64,000 nucleotides of DNA from Flavivirga rizhaonensis (GTDB taxonomy: Bacteria; Bacteroidota; Bacteroidia; Flavobacteriales; Flavobacteriaceae). The DNA lies in NCBI RefSeq assembly GCF_004791695.1, contig NZ_SRSO01000020.1, positions 39,838-103,837 of the forward strand, written 5' to 3'. The notes beneath the pieces are model-generated. The model saw only the letters and a program-made list of their open reading frames with translations. It had not been told where the DNA came from and made no database searches. Positions 9,494-17,422 of the stretch are shown here, one piece after another. The translations under genes were made by a program, and so were the position numbers. The stretch's first letter is position 1, and every line of letters starts with the position of its first letter.

Positions 9494-9608
9494 AATTCCA
9501 ACATAAGCCTCAAAAACGTAAATATTTAATTATTGGTAAATTAAATTGGTGTATCCTTTTCAAATACAGAGAGAAATCACTTAAATAATAAATTCAAAAA
9601 AATAGATT

Positions 9609-10565
9609 TTGAAAATACTTCACTTAGACACCAATCACGAATTAATGATCGACCAGCTTACCGATCTAGGATTTGTAAATCACGAAGATTACACATCATC
9701 AAAAGAAGCGATTGAAGCAAAGATTAAAGATTATGATGGGATTGTTTTACGAAGTAGGTTTACTATAGACAAACAGTTTTTAGATGCAGCAACAAACCTT
9801 AAATTTATAGGCAGAGTAGGTGCAGGATTAGAAAATATTGATTGTAATTATGCCGAAAAAAAAGGAATAACTCTAATTTCGGCACCAGAAGGAAATAGAA
9901 ATGCCGTTGGAGAACACACATTGGGGATGTTATTATCATTATTTAACAAGCTTAACAAAGCAGACTTAGAAGTTAGACAGGGTGAATGGTTACGTGAAGA
10001 TAACCGAGGTATAGAACTCGATGGAAAAACGGTAGGGATTATTGGATACGGGAATATGGGAAAAGCTTTTTCCAAAAAGTTACGGGGTTTTGATGTAGAG
10101 GTGCTTTGCTACGATATTAAAGAGCGTGTAGGAGATGCAAATGCAAAACAAGCATCACTAGCAGAATTTCAAGACAAAGTAGATGTAGTAAGCTTGCACA
10201 CGCCAGAAACACCATTAACTATAAATATGATTGATAATGCATTTATCAATCAATTTAAAAAATCGTTTTGGTTAATAAATACAGCACGAGGCAAAAGCGT
10301 AGTAACCAAAGATTTAGTTTCAGCTTTAAAATCTGGAAAAATACTAGGAGCAGGCCTTGATGTTTTAGAATACGAAAAAGCTTCATTTGAAAATCTATTT
10401 AAAAAAGATACTACATCAAACCTTACAGAAATGCCAGAAGCCTTTCAATATTTAATTGATTCGAAAAACGTTATTTTATCACCACATGTAGCTGGCTGGA
10501 CTATTGAAAGTAAAGAGAAATTAGCACAAACCATCGTAGATAAAATTAAAGTGAATTTTTGCTAA
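9609..10565 (+). CDS. D-isomer-specific 2-hydroxyacid dehydrogenase (phosphoglycerate dehydrogenase-like)
   Basis: NAD-dependent dehydrogenase, 318 aa, without a C-terminal ACT domain. The Rossmann motif GIIGYGNMGKAF lies around residues 142-153. Catalytic residues are visible: Arg in INTARGKSV (about 230), Glu in GLDVLEYEK (about 256) and His in SPHVAGWT (about 297). The nearest named relatives are SerA-type 3-phosphoglycerate dehydrogenases, but glyoxylate or hydroxypyruvate reductase activity cannot be excluded, and no serB or serC is nearby. The start is TTG at 9609 (MKILHLDTNHELM), needed to keep the first beta-strand. Confidence 0.87.
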   Translation: MKILHLDTNHELMIDQLTDLGFVNHEDYTSSKEAIEAKIKDYDGIVLRSRFTIDKQFLDAATNLKFIGRVGAGLENIDCNYAEKKGITLISAPEGNRNAVGEHTLGMLLSLFNKLNKADLEVRQGEWLREDNRGIELDGKTVGIIGYGNMGKAFSKKLRGFDVEVLCYDIKERVGDANAKQASLAEFQDKVDVVSLHTPETPLTINMIDNAFINQFKKSFWLINTARGKSVVTKDLVSALKSGKILGAGLDVLEYEKASFENLFKKDTTSNLTEMPEAFQYLIDSKNVILSPHVAGWTIESKEKLAQTIVDKIKVNFC

Positions 10566-10604
10566 ATTTAACGGGTTATAGTAATAACTTTTAATTTTAG
10601 ACTG

Positions 10605-10715
10605 AGTGTCAGGTTGAGCGCAGTCGAAACCTATTTAAATTTATAGATTTTAATGACCTTTCGACTTTAGTTTATGCTAAGCGTAACCGAAGTACTTAAG
10701 GTGTCGATAAGTATT
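10605..10715. repeat. Fragments of a dispersed intergenic repeat
   Basis: GTCAGGTTGAGCGCAGTCG at 10608-10626 (continuing AAACC) and, in opposite orientation, CCTTTCGACTTTAGTTTATG plus CTAAGCGTAACCGAAGTAC downstream look like degenerate copies of the element also seen at 7219-7256. Together they could fold into a long imperfect hairpin (AGTCGAAA against TTTCGACT). No coding signal is present here. Confidence 0.4.
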
Positions 10716-10776
10716 CATCAGATACAAATAATTTAATATGAGCAATTTTTTAAATCTAACTCGTTAAATTTAGTAT

Positions 10777-11187
10777 ATGAAAAAAACTATTTTAGTTTTT
10801 ACACTTTTAATTGTTGCGCTCTATACCATTTTTAGAATTAGTAAATACTCTTTAATTCTGGGAGGAACTTCAATAGAGTTTATTATAATAGCTATTGCCA
10901 TTGTGTTTTTTATTGTTGGTATTTATATTAATAAAAAAAGCCTGCACAAGCCACAAAATACTTCAGAAAACATAAATTATCAAAAAATTAAAGAATTGGA
11001 GATAACCCCTCGCGAGTATGAGGTGCTTCAAGCCATTTCAGAAGGTTTATCTAATAAAGAAATTGCGGAAAAATTATTTTTATCAGAAAGTACAATCAAA
11101 ACTCATGTTTCCAATTTATTAGTAAAACTTAATGCAAAAAGACGTACACAAGCTATTCAAATTGCAAAAGACCATAAGATTTTATAG
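10777..11187 (+). CDS. Membrane-anchored LuxR-type HTH regulator
   Basis: 136 aa. Two transmembrane helices (residues 4-20 and 33-53) are followed by a short linker and a C-terminal LuxR/GerE helix-turn-helix. The HTH shows the canonical LTPRE-like ITPREYEVLQAISEGLSNKE, then IAEKLFLSESTIKTHVSNLL. It has no receiver or ligand-binding domain, so regulation would have to act at the membrane anchor. This architecture recurs in Bacteroidota as an orphan regulator. An inverted repeat, ACTAAAGTA-N12-TACTTTAGT, lies just downstream at 11195-11224. Confidence 0.85.
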   Translation: MKKTILVFTLLIVALYTIFRISKYSLILGGTSIEFIIIAIAIVFFIVGIYINKKSLHKPQNTSENINYQKIKELEITPREYEVLQAISEGLSNKEIAEKLFLSESTIKTHVSNLLVKLNAKRRTQAIQIAKDHKIL

Positions 11188-11194
11188 CTTTAGG

Positions 11195-11224
11195 ACTAAA
11201 GTATAAGGTGTTTGGTACTTTAGT
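11195..11224. promoter_or_regulatory. Inverted repeat between the LuxR-type gene and the VOC operon
   Basis: ACTAAAGTA at 11195-11203 and TACTTTAGT at 11216-11224 are exact reverse complements separated by 12 nt. There is no T-tract, which argues against a terminator. The position ahead of the VOC-DUF4199-DUF1801-VOC operon suits an operator, possibly for the neighbouring LuxR-type protein. Confidence 0.4.
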
Positions 11225-11297
11225 ATGAGGCCGATTATAGCAATCGCTGGTAATTTTATACCTGTAGGATCAAATATTAATTTTTAAAATCAACAAT

Positions 11298-11669
11298 ATG
11301 ACATTAGGAGCATTTTCGGTAAGTTTAAGCGTTAAAGATATCAACGTATCTAAAGTATTTTATGAGAATCTTGGATTTAAGGTTTTCGCTGGCGATTTAG
11401 AAAGAAATTATCTCATTATGAAAAACGGGAATGCTTTAGTAGGGCTTTTTCAAGGCATGTTTGAGAATAATATCTTAACCTTTAACCCTGGGTGGGATGA
11501 AAATGCGAATAAATTAGATGAGTTTACAGATGTCCGAGATATTCAAAAACACTTAAAAAGTAAAAACATCAAATTTGAAAACGAAGCAGATGAAAATACT
11601 AAAGGACCAGCAAGTTTTGTTATAATGGATCCAGATGGTAATACCGTTTTAATCGATCAACATGTTTAA
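11298..11669 (+). CDS. VOC-superfamily (glyoxalase/bleomycin resistance-like) protein
   Basis: 123 aa with two beta-alpha-beta-beta-beta modules. The first contains SVSLSVKDINVSKVFYENLGF (residues 7-27) and the second FVIMDPDGNTVLIDQHV at the end. The superfamily includes metal-dependent lyases, dioxygenases and antibiotic-binding proteins. Neither the metal ligands nor the substrate can be fixed here. It is the first gene of a probable operon with the DUF4199, DUF1801 and second VOC genes. Confidence 0.85.
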   Translation: MTLGAFSVSLSVKDINVSKVFYENLGFKVFAGDLERNYLIMKNGNALVGLFQGMFENNILTFNPGWDENANKLDEFTDVRDIQKHLKSKNIKFENEADENTKGPASFVIMDPDGNTVLIDQHV

Positions 11670-11684
11670 TATAATATAGAAATT

Positions 11685-12194
11685 ATGCTAAGTACAATTA
11701 AAAAATTTGGAGGTTATTCGGCTATAACAGGAGGGTTCATTTTTATTGGTGGACATTTTTTCGATTGGAATGTTGATTTTACGATCTTAGAGATTCTCGG
11801 TTACCTAGCTATTTTGGTCTCATTATCTTTCGTGTTTTTTGGAATAAAACATTTTAGAGATCAAATAAATAGTGGTATTATTTCATTTAAAAGAGCATTG
11901 CTCATTGGATTGGTGATTTCAGCAATTTCCGGCATAGTAATAGGCCTTTTAGATGTTGTTTATGTCACTGTGATAAACCCTGACTTTGTTGTTGAATACA
12001 AAACATATGCTTTGGAAGGCATGAAAAATACTTTGTCAGCAAATGAATTCGAATTAAAAAAAGCAGCATTAGAAGAGCAAATGGAACTATTTGCAAATCC
12101 AATATTTACTTGGGCAATTATGTTTACAATAGTATTCGCAATTGGAATCATCATATCTTTATTATCATCCTTAATTTTACAGCGCAAAAACTAA
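11685..12194 (+). CDS. DUF4199 family membrane protein
   Basis: 169 aa with four predicted transmembrane helices (about residues 12-28, 33-52, 68-92 and 142-164). The third helix is followed by the extracytoplasmic stretch with YVTVINPDFVVEYKTYALEG, typical of DUF4199. The family is nearly restricted to Bacteroidota and its role is unknown. It sits 15 nt after the VOC gene and 4 nt before the DUF1801 gene. Confidence 0.8.
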   Translation: MLSTIKKFGGYSAITGGFIFIGGHFFDWNVDFTILEILGYLAILVSLSFVFFGIKHFRDQINSGIISFKRALLIGLVISAISGIVIGLLDVVYVTVINPDFVVEYKTYALEGMKNTLSANEFELKKAALEEQMELFANPIFTWAIMFTIVFAIGIIISLLSSLILQRKN

Positions 12195-12198
12195 TAAT

Positions 12199-12663
12199 AT
12201 GCAATCAAAAGCCACTACGCCGCAACAATATTTAGATGAATTACCAGAAGAGAGAAAAGAACCGATCAATAAATTAAGACAACAAATTTTAGAAAACCTC
12301 CCAAAAGGTATGGAAGAACAAATGAATTATGGCATGCTAGGTTATGTTATCCCACATTCAGTATATCCAGATGGCTACCATTGTGATCCTAAATTACCTT
12401 TACCATTCATGAATTTAGCGTCACAAAAGAATTTTATAGCTGTTTATAGTATGGCGCTTTATTCAAAAAAAGAACTGATGGATTGGTTTACTTCAGAGTA
12501 CGCAAAACAATGTAAGTATAAGCTGGACATGGGAAAAAGCTGTATTCGTTTTAAAAAAATAAATGATATTCCTTTTGAACTCATTGGAGAGCTAACCGGT
12601 AAAATTGAAGCAGACGAATGGATTAATATTTACGAAACAGCCATAAAGAATAGAAAAAAATGA
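12199..12663 (+). CDS. DUF1801 domain-containing protein
   Basis: 154 aa, soluble. The DUF1801 pattern is visible: an N-terminal helix with TTPQQYLDELPEERKEPINK, EQMNYGMLGYVIPH in the centre, FIAVYSMAL and the MGKSCIRFKKINDIP segment. Members adopt a YdhG-like fold and their biochemical role is not settled. Its stop overlaps the start of the next VOC gene by 4 nt (ATGA), which indicates translational coupling. Confidence 0.85.
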   Translation: MQSKATTPQQYLDELPEERKEPINKLRQQILENLPKGMEEQMNYGMLGYVIPHSVYPDGYHCDPKLPLPFMNLASQKNFIAVYSMALYSKKELMDWFTSEYAKQCKYKLDMGKSCIRFKKINDIPFELIGELTGKIEADEWINIYETAIKNRKK

Positions 12664-13046
12664 AAAAACGTGTCACAGGATTAGGTGGATTTTTCTTTAA
12701 ATCGAAAGATCCTGATAAGCTTAAAGCATGGTATGGTAAACATCTAGGAATTCCGGTAGACAGCTATGGTTGGACATTTAAGTGGAAAGACGATATAGAA
12801 GGCGAAGGGACTACACAATGGTCTCCTTTTAAGGAAGACACATCTTATTTTGAGCCAAGCGAGAAACAATTTATGATGAATTTTAGAGTAGAAGATTTAC
12901 TTGAGCTATTAAAAGTTTTAAAAGAAGAAGGTGTTACTATTATAGGAAAAGTTGAAGCGTATGAATATGGCAAATTTGGATGGATTGTTGACCCAGAAGG
13001 TAATAAAATAGAACTTTGGGAACCAATCGACTCAGCATTTTTGTAA
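12660..13046 (+). CDS. VOC-superfamily protein
   Basis: 128 aa. The two halves begin LGGFFFKSKDPDKLKAWYGK (residues 7-26) and MNFRVEDLLELLKVLKEEGV (about 74-93), and it ends with the family-typical GWIVDPEGNKIELWEP. Glu in IELWEP is a usual metal-ligand position. The substrate is unknown. It is translationally coupled to the DUF1801 gene and is the last gene of the 11298-13046 operon. Confidence 0.87.
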   Translation: MKKRVTGLGGFFFKSKDPDKLKAWYGKHLGIPVDSYGWTFKWKDDIEGEGTTQWSPFKEDTSYFEPSEKQFMMNFRVEDLLELLKVLKEEGVTIIGKVEAYEYGKFGWIVDPEGNKIELWEPIDSAFL

Positions 13047-13098
13047 TTTAGCGCTCATCCGAATAAACTTAATTATAAGTAATTGACTTATTTAGAAA

Positions 13099-13260
13099 TG
13101 AACTCATTTTGATTTTTTGTTTTTAACCGAAAATGAGATAAAATTTGTTCAGACGAGGCACTTTTTGCAAGGTGTAGTATTGCTAAATATAAAAAAAGTA
13201 ACGAAATATGGACGAATTTTAGCCATTTTTTAGGAAATAGAAAAAGTCAAAATGAGTTCA
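13099..13260. repeat. MITE-like element with terminal inverted repeats, copy 1
   Basis: About 162 bp. The left end TGAACTCATTTTGATTTTTT and right end AAAAAGTCAAAATGAGTTCA are inverted repeats of 20 bp with one mismatch. The interior aligns along its length with copy 2 at 14604-14763 (shared CGAAAAT near the left end, CATTTTTTAG or AATTTTTTAG near the right end). It has no coding capacity. Its right end contains the ATG of the downstream TauE/SafE gene. Confidence 0.7.
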
Positions 13261-14010
13261 ATACTAGAAGCATACAATTTAACTGCATTACAATGGATAG
13301 CTATTTGTTTTGCAGTTTTTTTATTAGGCTTATCCAAGTCTGGAATTAAAGGGATTGGGATTTTAATCGTAATCATACTAGCTTTTGTTTTTGGAGAGAA
13401 AGCCTCTACAGGAGTTTTACTTCCTATGCTTATCGTAGCAGATATTTTTGCAGTAATCTATTATAACAGGCATGCGCAATGGGGTTATATAAAAAAATTG
13501 ATGCCATGGATGATTATAGGTGTTTTAGTTGGTGTTTGGGTAGGTAATGATATCTCTGAAGTGCTATTCAAAAGAATCATGGCCGTTATTATAATTGTGT
13601 CCGTTATAATTATGTTTTATACAGAAAATAGAGCATCTAAAGATATTCCAAAAAACAAATTGTTTTCTACTGGAGCTGGATTTTTAGCAGGTTTTACAAC
13701 CATGGTTGGGAATTTAGCAGGGCCCATTTCTAATATTTATTTTTTGGCGATGCGTTTACCAAAAAATGAATTTATAGGAACAGCTGCATGGCTGTTTTTT
13801 ATTATAAACGTATTTAAATTGCCCTTTCACTTTTTTGTCTGGAAAACAGTTACCAAAGAAACACTTGTTTTAAACACGGTTTTAATTCCAGCAATAATCA
13901 TTGGTTTTTTTGTAGGTGTTGCTATTGTGAAATTAATTTCTAATATAAATTATAGACGTTTTATATTAATTGTCACTGCACTGGGAGGTGCTGTTATGTT
14001 ATTTAGATAG
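13252..14010 (+). CDS. TauE/SafE (TSUP) family anion exporter
   Basis: 252 aa, inner membrane, about eight transmembrane helices. Two TSUP half-repeats are visible, starting LLGLSKSGIKGIGIL (residues 24-38) and FLAGFTTMVGNLAGPISNIY (about 144-163). Family members export or import sulfite, sulfoacetate or other small anions; the substrate here is unknown. The only plausible start is the ATG at 13252, which lies inside the terminal inverted repeat of the element at 13099-13260. The LEA-like gene follows 65 nt later. Confidence 0.88.
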   Translation: MSSILEAYNLTALQWIAICFAVFLLGLSKSGIKGIGILIVIILAFVFGEKASTGVLLPMLIVADIFAVIYYNRHAQWGYIKKLMPWMIIGVLVGVWVGNDISEVLFKRIMAVIIIVSVIIMFYTENRASKDIPKNKLFSTGAGFLAGFTTMVGNLAGPISNIYFLAMRLPKNEFIGTAAWLFFIINVFKLPFHFFVWKTVTKETLVLNTVLIPAIIIGFFVGVAIVKLISNINYRRFILIVTALGGAVMLFR

Positions 14011-14075
14011 TCTTTCTTGTAACATTATTATAGGTTGACAGACATATAGATAGCGTACATTAAAAATGAATAGTT

Positions 14076-14531
14076 ATGTCTCAAGAGCCTAAAAAAAATC
14101 AAACCAAAGATAAAGTTTATGAAGCTGAAATTATAAAAGACGATTCGTATAATAGTAAAGACTCTGTAAACGATAAAGCCGAAAAACTAAAAGCAGAAGC
14201 CAAAGAAATTTACCATAAAACAAAAGAAAAGACGAATGATTTTTTGGAAGAAGCCAACGAAAAATTAGAAGATTTTACTGAAGTAGCCAAAGAAAAAGGC
14301 GCAAAACTCTCTATTGAAGTCAAAGAAAAATATGCAGAGGCAAAGGTTAAAGCCAAAGAATTTGCAGAAGAAGCTGGAGAGACATTAGAGAAGGTTGCTG
14401 AAAAAACGACAGTATTTGTAGATGAAACTAGTGAGAAATTGGAAGGATTTGCTGAAGAGACAAAAGAAACATTATCAGAAGTATCTAAAAAAACAAAAGG
14501 GTTTATAAAAAAGATTTTTGACAACAATTAA
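14076..14531 (+). CDS. LEA-like / YtxH-like repetitive amphipathic-helix protein
   Basis: 151 aa, almost entirely Lys, Glu, Ala, Asp and Thr in an 11-residue-like periodicity (KAEKLKAEAKEIYHKTKEKT, then similar AEEAGETLEKVAEKTTVFVD units). It ends with a hydrophobic tip, FIKKIFDNN. There is no signal peptide or membrane helix. The pattern resembles group-3 LEA proteins and bacterial YtxH-type stress proteins, which fold on drying or at membranes; a role in desiccation or osmotic stress is inference only. The N-terminal part of the TM2 protein at 14787 has the same composition. Confidence 0.65.
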   Translation: MSQEPKKNQTKDKVYEAEIIKDDSYNSKDSVNDKAEKLKAEAKEIYHKTKEKTNDFLEEANEKLEDFTEVAKEKGAKLSIEVKEKYAEAKVKAKEFAEEAGETLEKVAEKTTVFVDETSEKLEGFAEETKETLSEVSKKTKGFIKKIFDNN

Positions 14532-14603
14532 GTAACAAACACATTGTTAGTTGAAACAACAATTTTATAAATGAATTTATTTTTTTATTACCTTTATCTT
14601 ATA

Positions 14604-14763
14604 GAACTCATTTAGACTTTTTGGATTTAAGCGAAAATTAGAAGTTTTTGCCTCTGTTGAAGACTTTTTTGAGTTGCATAGCAGAGCTACGGAAGGAAAA
14701 AAAGACAAAAACAGAGCTGAAAATAGCAATTTTTTAGCAAATTGAAAAAGTCTAAATGAGTTC
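14604..14763. repeat. MITE-like element with terminal inverted repeats, copy 2
   Basis: The ends GAACTCATTTAGACTTTTT (14604-14622) and AAAAAGTCTAAATGAGTTC (14745-14763) are perfect 19-bp inverted repeats. The interior is homologous to copy 1 and in the same orientation. The two copies flank a 1.3-kb segment holding the TauE/SafE and LEA-like genes. No open frame of note. Confidence 0.75.
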
Positions 14764-14786
14764 ATAACCAAAAATTATTAAACATT

Positions 14787-15239
14787 ATGTCTGACGAAAA
14801 AAATTTAAGCGATGATCTAAACGATATGTTAGGGGATGCTAAAGACGGTGCAAAAAAAGCAGCCGATAAAGCGGGAGAATTTGCAGAAGATGCCAAAGAA
14901 AAAGCCAAAGAAACATTTGAAGATGTTAAAGAATCTGCTTCTGAGTTTGCTGATGGGGCTAAAGAAACTTTTGATAACGTAACAGGAGAAAACAAAAAAG
15001 TATTAGCTGGTATTTTAGCTATTATTTTAGGTCCTTTAGGAATACATAAATTTATTTTAGGATATAATAAAGAAGGAATTATTATGTTGGTTGTTACATT
15101 TGTTCTTGGATTTATAACTTGCGGATTAGGAGCTGGGTTAACAGGTCTTATAGGATTGATAGAAGGTATTATATACCTAACTAAGTCTGATGAAGAATTT
15201 TATAACACCTATCAAGTAGGGCAAAAGCCTTGGTTTTAA
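14787..15239 (+). CDS. TM2-domain protein with LEA-like N-terminus
   Basis: 150 aa in two parts. Residues 1-68 are a charged Ala/Lys/Glu/Asp-rich segment (DAKDGAKKAADKAGEFAEDA) like the protein encoded at 14076. Residues 70-135 are a TM2 domain: VLAGILAIILGPLGIHKFIL followed by a second hydrophobic hairpin, with the GxxGxHxFxLG-type motif. TM2 proteins are small membrane proteins of unknown function. The similar N-termini suggest that this gene and 14076 arose by partial duplication. Two terminators follow. Confidence 0.8.
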   Translation: MSDEKNLSDDLNDMLGDAKDGAKKAADKAGEFAEDAKEKAKETFEDVKESASEFADGAKETFDNVTGENKKVLAGILAIILGPLGIHKFILGYNKEGIIMLVVTFVLGFITCGLGAGLTGLIGLIEGIIYLTKSDEEFYNTYQVGQKPWF

Positions 15240-15253
15240 TCGAAAAAACTTAT

Positions 15254-15293
15254 AATTAGAGTTTGTTTCGTAAGAAATAAACTCTAATTTTTA
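15254..15293 (+). terminator. Rho-independent terminator after the TM2 gene
   Basis: AATTAGAGTTT at 15254-15264 pairs with AAACTCTAATT at 15279-15289, with inner TTTC/GAAA pairing around a GTAA loop, and a short T-run follows. It lies 14 nt past the TM2 stop. Confidence 0.75.
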
Positions 15294-15303
15294 TATATAA
15301 CAG

Positions 15304-15338
15304 AAAAAGCCTTCAAATTTAATTTGAAGGCTTTTTTT
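15304..15338. terminator. Bidirectional terminator between convergent genes
   Basis: AAAAAGCCTTCAAATT pairs with AATTTGAAGGCTTTTT (16 bp). A-rich and T-rich flanks serve both directions: the TM2 gene from the left and the DUF805 gene from the right. Confidence 0.8.
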
Positions 15339-15389
15339 AATCTATTATAATCAGTCAACCTATATTCAGGAAGACTCAAGTTGAATAAA

Positions 15390-15752
15390 TTATTCTTGAC
15401 CGATTAAGTCAATTTCTTCAGCATCAGACTTTGGATTTGCTCCCCATTTGTTTGATCCAGCTTCACTGTCTGTACAAGCTAAAATTAAATTGTAAATAGG
15501 AATTAGTAAAAACCAGCCGCTTTTACCTGCATCATGCATTCTCCTTACGCCAACGGCGATTGAAGGAATTAAAACTGCTAAAGAATAAATAGAACTAAGA
15601 ATAGATAAAGAAGGCATTTCTAAACCTATTGATATAAAGATAATTCCGTAAGTAATAATTAGATTGAATAAGGAAAACATCCAATATTCTTTTCGTCTGG
15701 CTCTTCCAGAAAAATCTGCGTACTGCTTCAATACTTTTAAATACCAATTCAT
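15390..15752 (-). CDS. DUF805 family membrane protein
   Basis: 120 aa. It begins with MNWYLKVLKQYADFSGRARR, the signature opening of DUF805, followed by KEYWMFSLFN and a first transmembrane helix. A second hydrophobic region precedes the conserved GVRRMHDAGKSGWFLLIPIY segment (about residues 67-86). The C-terminus is acidic. DUF805 proteins are small inner-membrane proteins without an assigned activity. It is a single gene convergent with the TM2 gene. Confidence 0.9.
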   Translation of the reverse strand: MNWYLKVLKQYADFSGRARRKEYWMFSLFNLIITYGIIFISIGLEMPSLSILSSIYSLAVLIPSIAVGVRRMHDAGKSGWFLLIPIYNLILACTDSEAGSNKWGANPKSDAEEIDLIGQE

Positions 15753-15812
15753 GATAATAGTTGATTTTGGGGTTAATAAGTCTCAAATATAGTTTTTTTA
15801 TTTAAATATATT

Positions 15813-15830
15813 ATCGTAATATTGCAATAT
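15813..15830. promoter_or_regulatory. Candidate ArsR operator
   Basis: The sequence ATCGTAATATTGCAATAT contains a perfect 12-bp palindrome ATATTGCAATAT (15819-15830) overlapping a 16-bp imperfect one (15813-15828). It lies just before the ArsR-type gene start, where ArsR repressors bind AT-rich dyads to autoregulate. This is inferred from position and symmetry. Confidence 0.45.
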
Positions 15831-15839
15831 GTAAATAAA

Positions 15840-16175
15840 ATGAATAAAATAATGGGAATTACCAAAACTCAAATGTTTACCGAAAAACAAAACGATCTGG
15901 CTCAGTTCTTTAAAGTCTTAGGCCATCCTGCAAGAGTGGCTATTTTACAATACATAAGCAATCAAAACGCGTGTATATGTAACGATTTAGTTGAAGAAAT
16001 AGGATTAGCACAAGCCACTATTTCTCAGCATTTAAAGGAACTGAAAAGTATTGGATTGTTAAAAGGCGAGGTTGAAGGTAAAAGCATGTGCTATTGTATT
16101 AATGTTGAGCGATGGACTACCATTCAAAATCAGTTAAATTTATTTTTTAACACAACAAAATCAAACTGTTGTTAA
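15840..16175 (+). CDS. arsR: ArsR-family winged-helix repressor
   Basis: About 111 aa. The winged-helix core runs from AQFFKVLGHPARVAILQYIS through the recognition helix QATISQHLKELKSIGLL to the wing (GEVEGKSMCYCI). The NACICNDL segment supplies a Cys-x-Cys pair at the alpha-3 position used by ArsR proteins to sense As(III) or Sb(III), and the chain ends in SNCC. The ATG at 15840 or 15852 is preferred over the TTG at 15822, which falls inside the putative operator. It heads an operon with the DUF6428-like, GNAT and arsC genes. Confidence 0.87.
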   Translation: MNKIMGITKTQMFTEKQNDLAQFFKVLGHPARVAILQYISNQNACICNDLVEEIGLAQATISQHLKELKSIGLLKGEVEGKSMCYCINVERWTTIQNQLNLFFNTTKSNCC

Positions 16176-16312
16176 ATAATAAGGATAGTTTCTTGGGGTT
16201 TTTCTCAAGACTTTCGTTGAAATCGGCATTCCCGTAAAACCATAAGACTCATGAATTCAGTATTATAAAAATGAGAGATAATGAATAAAACGGAATCTAA
16301 ATCTAAATAAAA

Positions 16313-16810
16313 ATGAAAACACAAGAATTATTTAAAGTACTGGAGCAAAATCAGGATAAATCATTATTGTTCGAATATGCACCAAACCTATTAGTTGGAG
16401 CTAATTACCATATAACAGAAGTGAAGCATTTGGCAATCGATTCTGTTGATTGCGGAGCTCAAGTTGATACTTGGAAAGAAACCATTATTCAACTTTGGGA
16501 AAGTCCAAACGAATTAGGGAAAACAGAATACATGTCTGTTTATAAAGCCTTGGCTATTTTAAACAAAGTTGGAAAAATGAAGTCCTATGATTTAGATGCT
16601 GAGGTAAAGTTTGAATATAGTAATGCAACATTTCATACAGCACAATTATTTGTTAACGATTTCGAAATAAGGGGAAACAATTTATTAGTTAAGTTAGCCA
16701 TCGAAAAAACGGATTGTAAAGCTAAAGAACTATGTGGTGTTCCAGAGCCTACAGAAGCAGCGTCGAAAGAGACCGAAGTTTGTTGTTCGCCAGATGGAAA
16801 TTGTTGTTAG
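16313..16810 (+). CDS. DUF6428-like protein with Cys-rich tail
   Basis: 165 aa, soluble. I believe it is the DUF6428 family found in Bacteroidota ars operons; the assignment is from overall pattern (LFEYAPNLLVGANYHITEVK, then WKETIIQLWESP) and context. The C-terminus, ETEVCCSPDGNCC, has four cysteines in two CC pairs within ten residues, a likely thiophilic metal or metalloid site. It could be a metallochaperone or sensor. The start ATG is at 16313; its last 17 nt overlap the GNAT gene. Confidence 0.65.
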   Translation: MKTQELFKVLEQNQDKSLLFEYAPNLLVGANYHITEVKHLAIDSVDCGAQVDTWKETIIQLWESPNELGKTEYMSVYKALAILNKVGKMKSYDLDAEVKFEYSNATFHTAQLFVNDFEIRGNNLLVKLAIEKTDCKAKELCGVPEPTEAASKETEVCCSPDGNCC

Positions 16811-17285
16811 ACCATTAACAAAAAGCGATTGGAATTCCGTTTCAAAAATTTATCAAGAAGGTATTAATACCGGAATAGCTACTTTTGAAACGAAAGTTCC
16901 TAATTGGCAACAATGGGATGCAAAGTATGTTTCGGTTTGTAGATTAGTTGCTTTAGTGAAAACAAGTGTTGTAGGGTTTGCAGTATTATCGCCAGTTTCA
17001 AAGCGACATGTTTATAAAGGGGTTGCTGAGGTAAGCGTGTATGTTTCAAAGGCATTTAAAGGAAACCATATAGGTGAAACCTTGCTAAAAAAACTGATCG
17101 AAGAAAGTGAAGCTAGTGGGTTTTGGACCTTGCAAGCAAGTATTTTTTCGGAGAACATAGCCAGTATCAATTTGCATTTAAAATGCGGGTTTAGAGTCAT
17201 TGGTATTCGTGAAAAAGTTGGACAATTAAATGGAAAATGGTACGACAACCATTTTCTGGAAAGAAGAAGTAGTAAGATAGATTAA
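16794..17285 (+). CDS. GNAT acetyltransferase, ArsN1/phosphinothricin-acetyltransferase type
   Basis: 163 aa from the ATG at 16794. It has the PAT-family layout: MEIVVRPLTKSDWNSVSKIY, the AEVSVYVSKAFKGNHIGETL acetyl-CoA loop (about residues 82-101), and FSENIASINLHLKCGFRVIG near the C-terminus. ArsN1 enzymes of this branch acetylate the arsenical antibiotic arsinothricin; the ars context makes that likely, but other amines are possible. It overlaps the DUF6428-like gene by 17 nt, which suggests translational coupling. Confidence 0.8.
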   Translation: MEIVVRPLTKSDWNSVSKIYQEGINTGIATFETKVPNWQQWDAKYVSVCRLVALVKTSVVGFAVLSPVSKRHVYKGVAEVSVYVSKAFKGNHIGETLLKKLIEESEASGFWTLQASIFSENIASINLHLKCGFRVIGIREKVGQLNGKWYDNHFLERRSSKID

Positions 17286-17289
17286 TGTT

Positions 17290-17422
17290 AGGTCGAGACA
17301 GTACAAAAGGTTTAAGACCGCTTCGCTATTAGACCTGAGAACAAAGACTTATTTTTAAATAAAAATTTAATTAGTAATTATGATTTCTCTCCTTTGGAGA
17401 GGTGTCTGAAAGACAGAGAGGA
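17290..17422. repeat. Probable fragments of dispersed intergenic repeats upstream of arsC
   Basis: Two segments look repeat-derived: AGACCGCTTCGCTATTAGAC at 17312-17331, and the hairpin-prone CTCTCCTTTGGAGAG at 17386-17400 with the CTGAAAGACAGAGAGG that follows. The latter ends directly at the arsC start region and supplies its purine-rich leader. Identity as repeats is from memory of similar intergenic motifs in Flavobacteria. Confidence 0.3.

Noticed and set aside
17402..17422. GTG start giving arsC seven extra residues
   Set aside because: The extra codons come from hairpin-type repeat DNA and the ATG at 17423 begins the conserved first strand, KNILVLCTGN.
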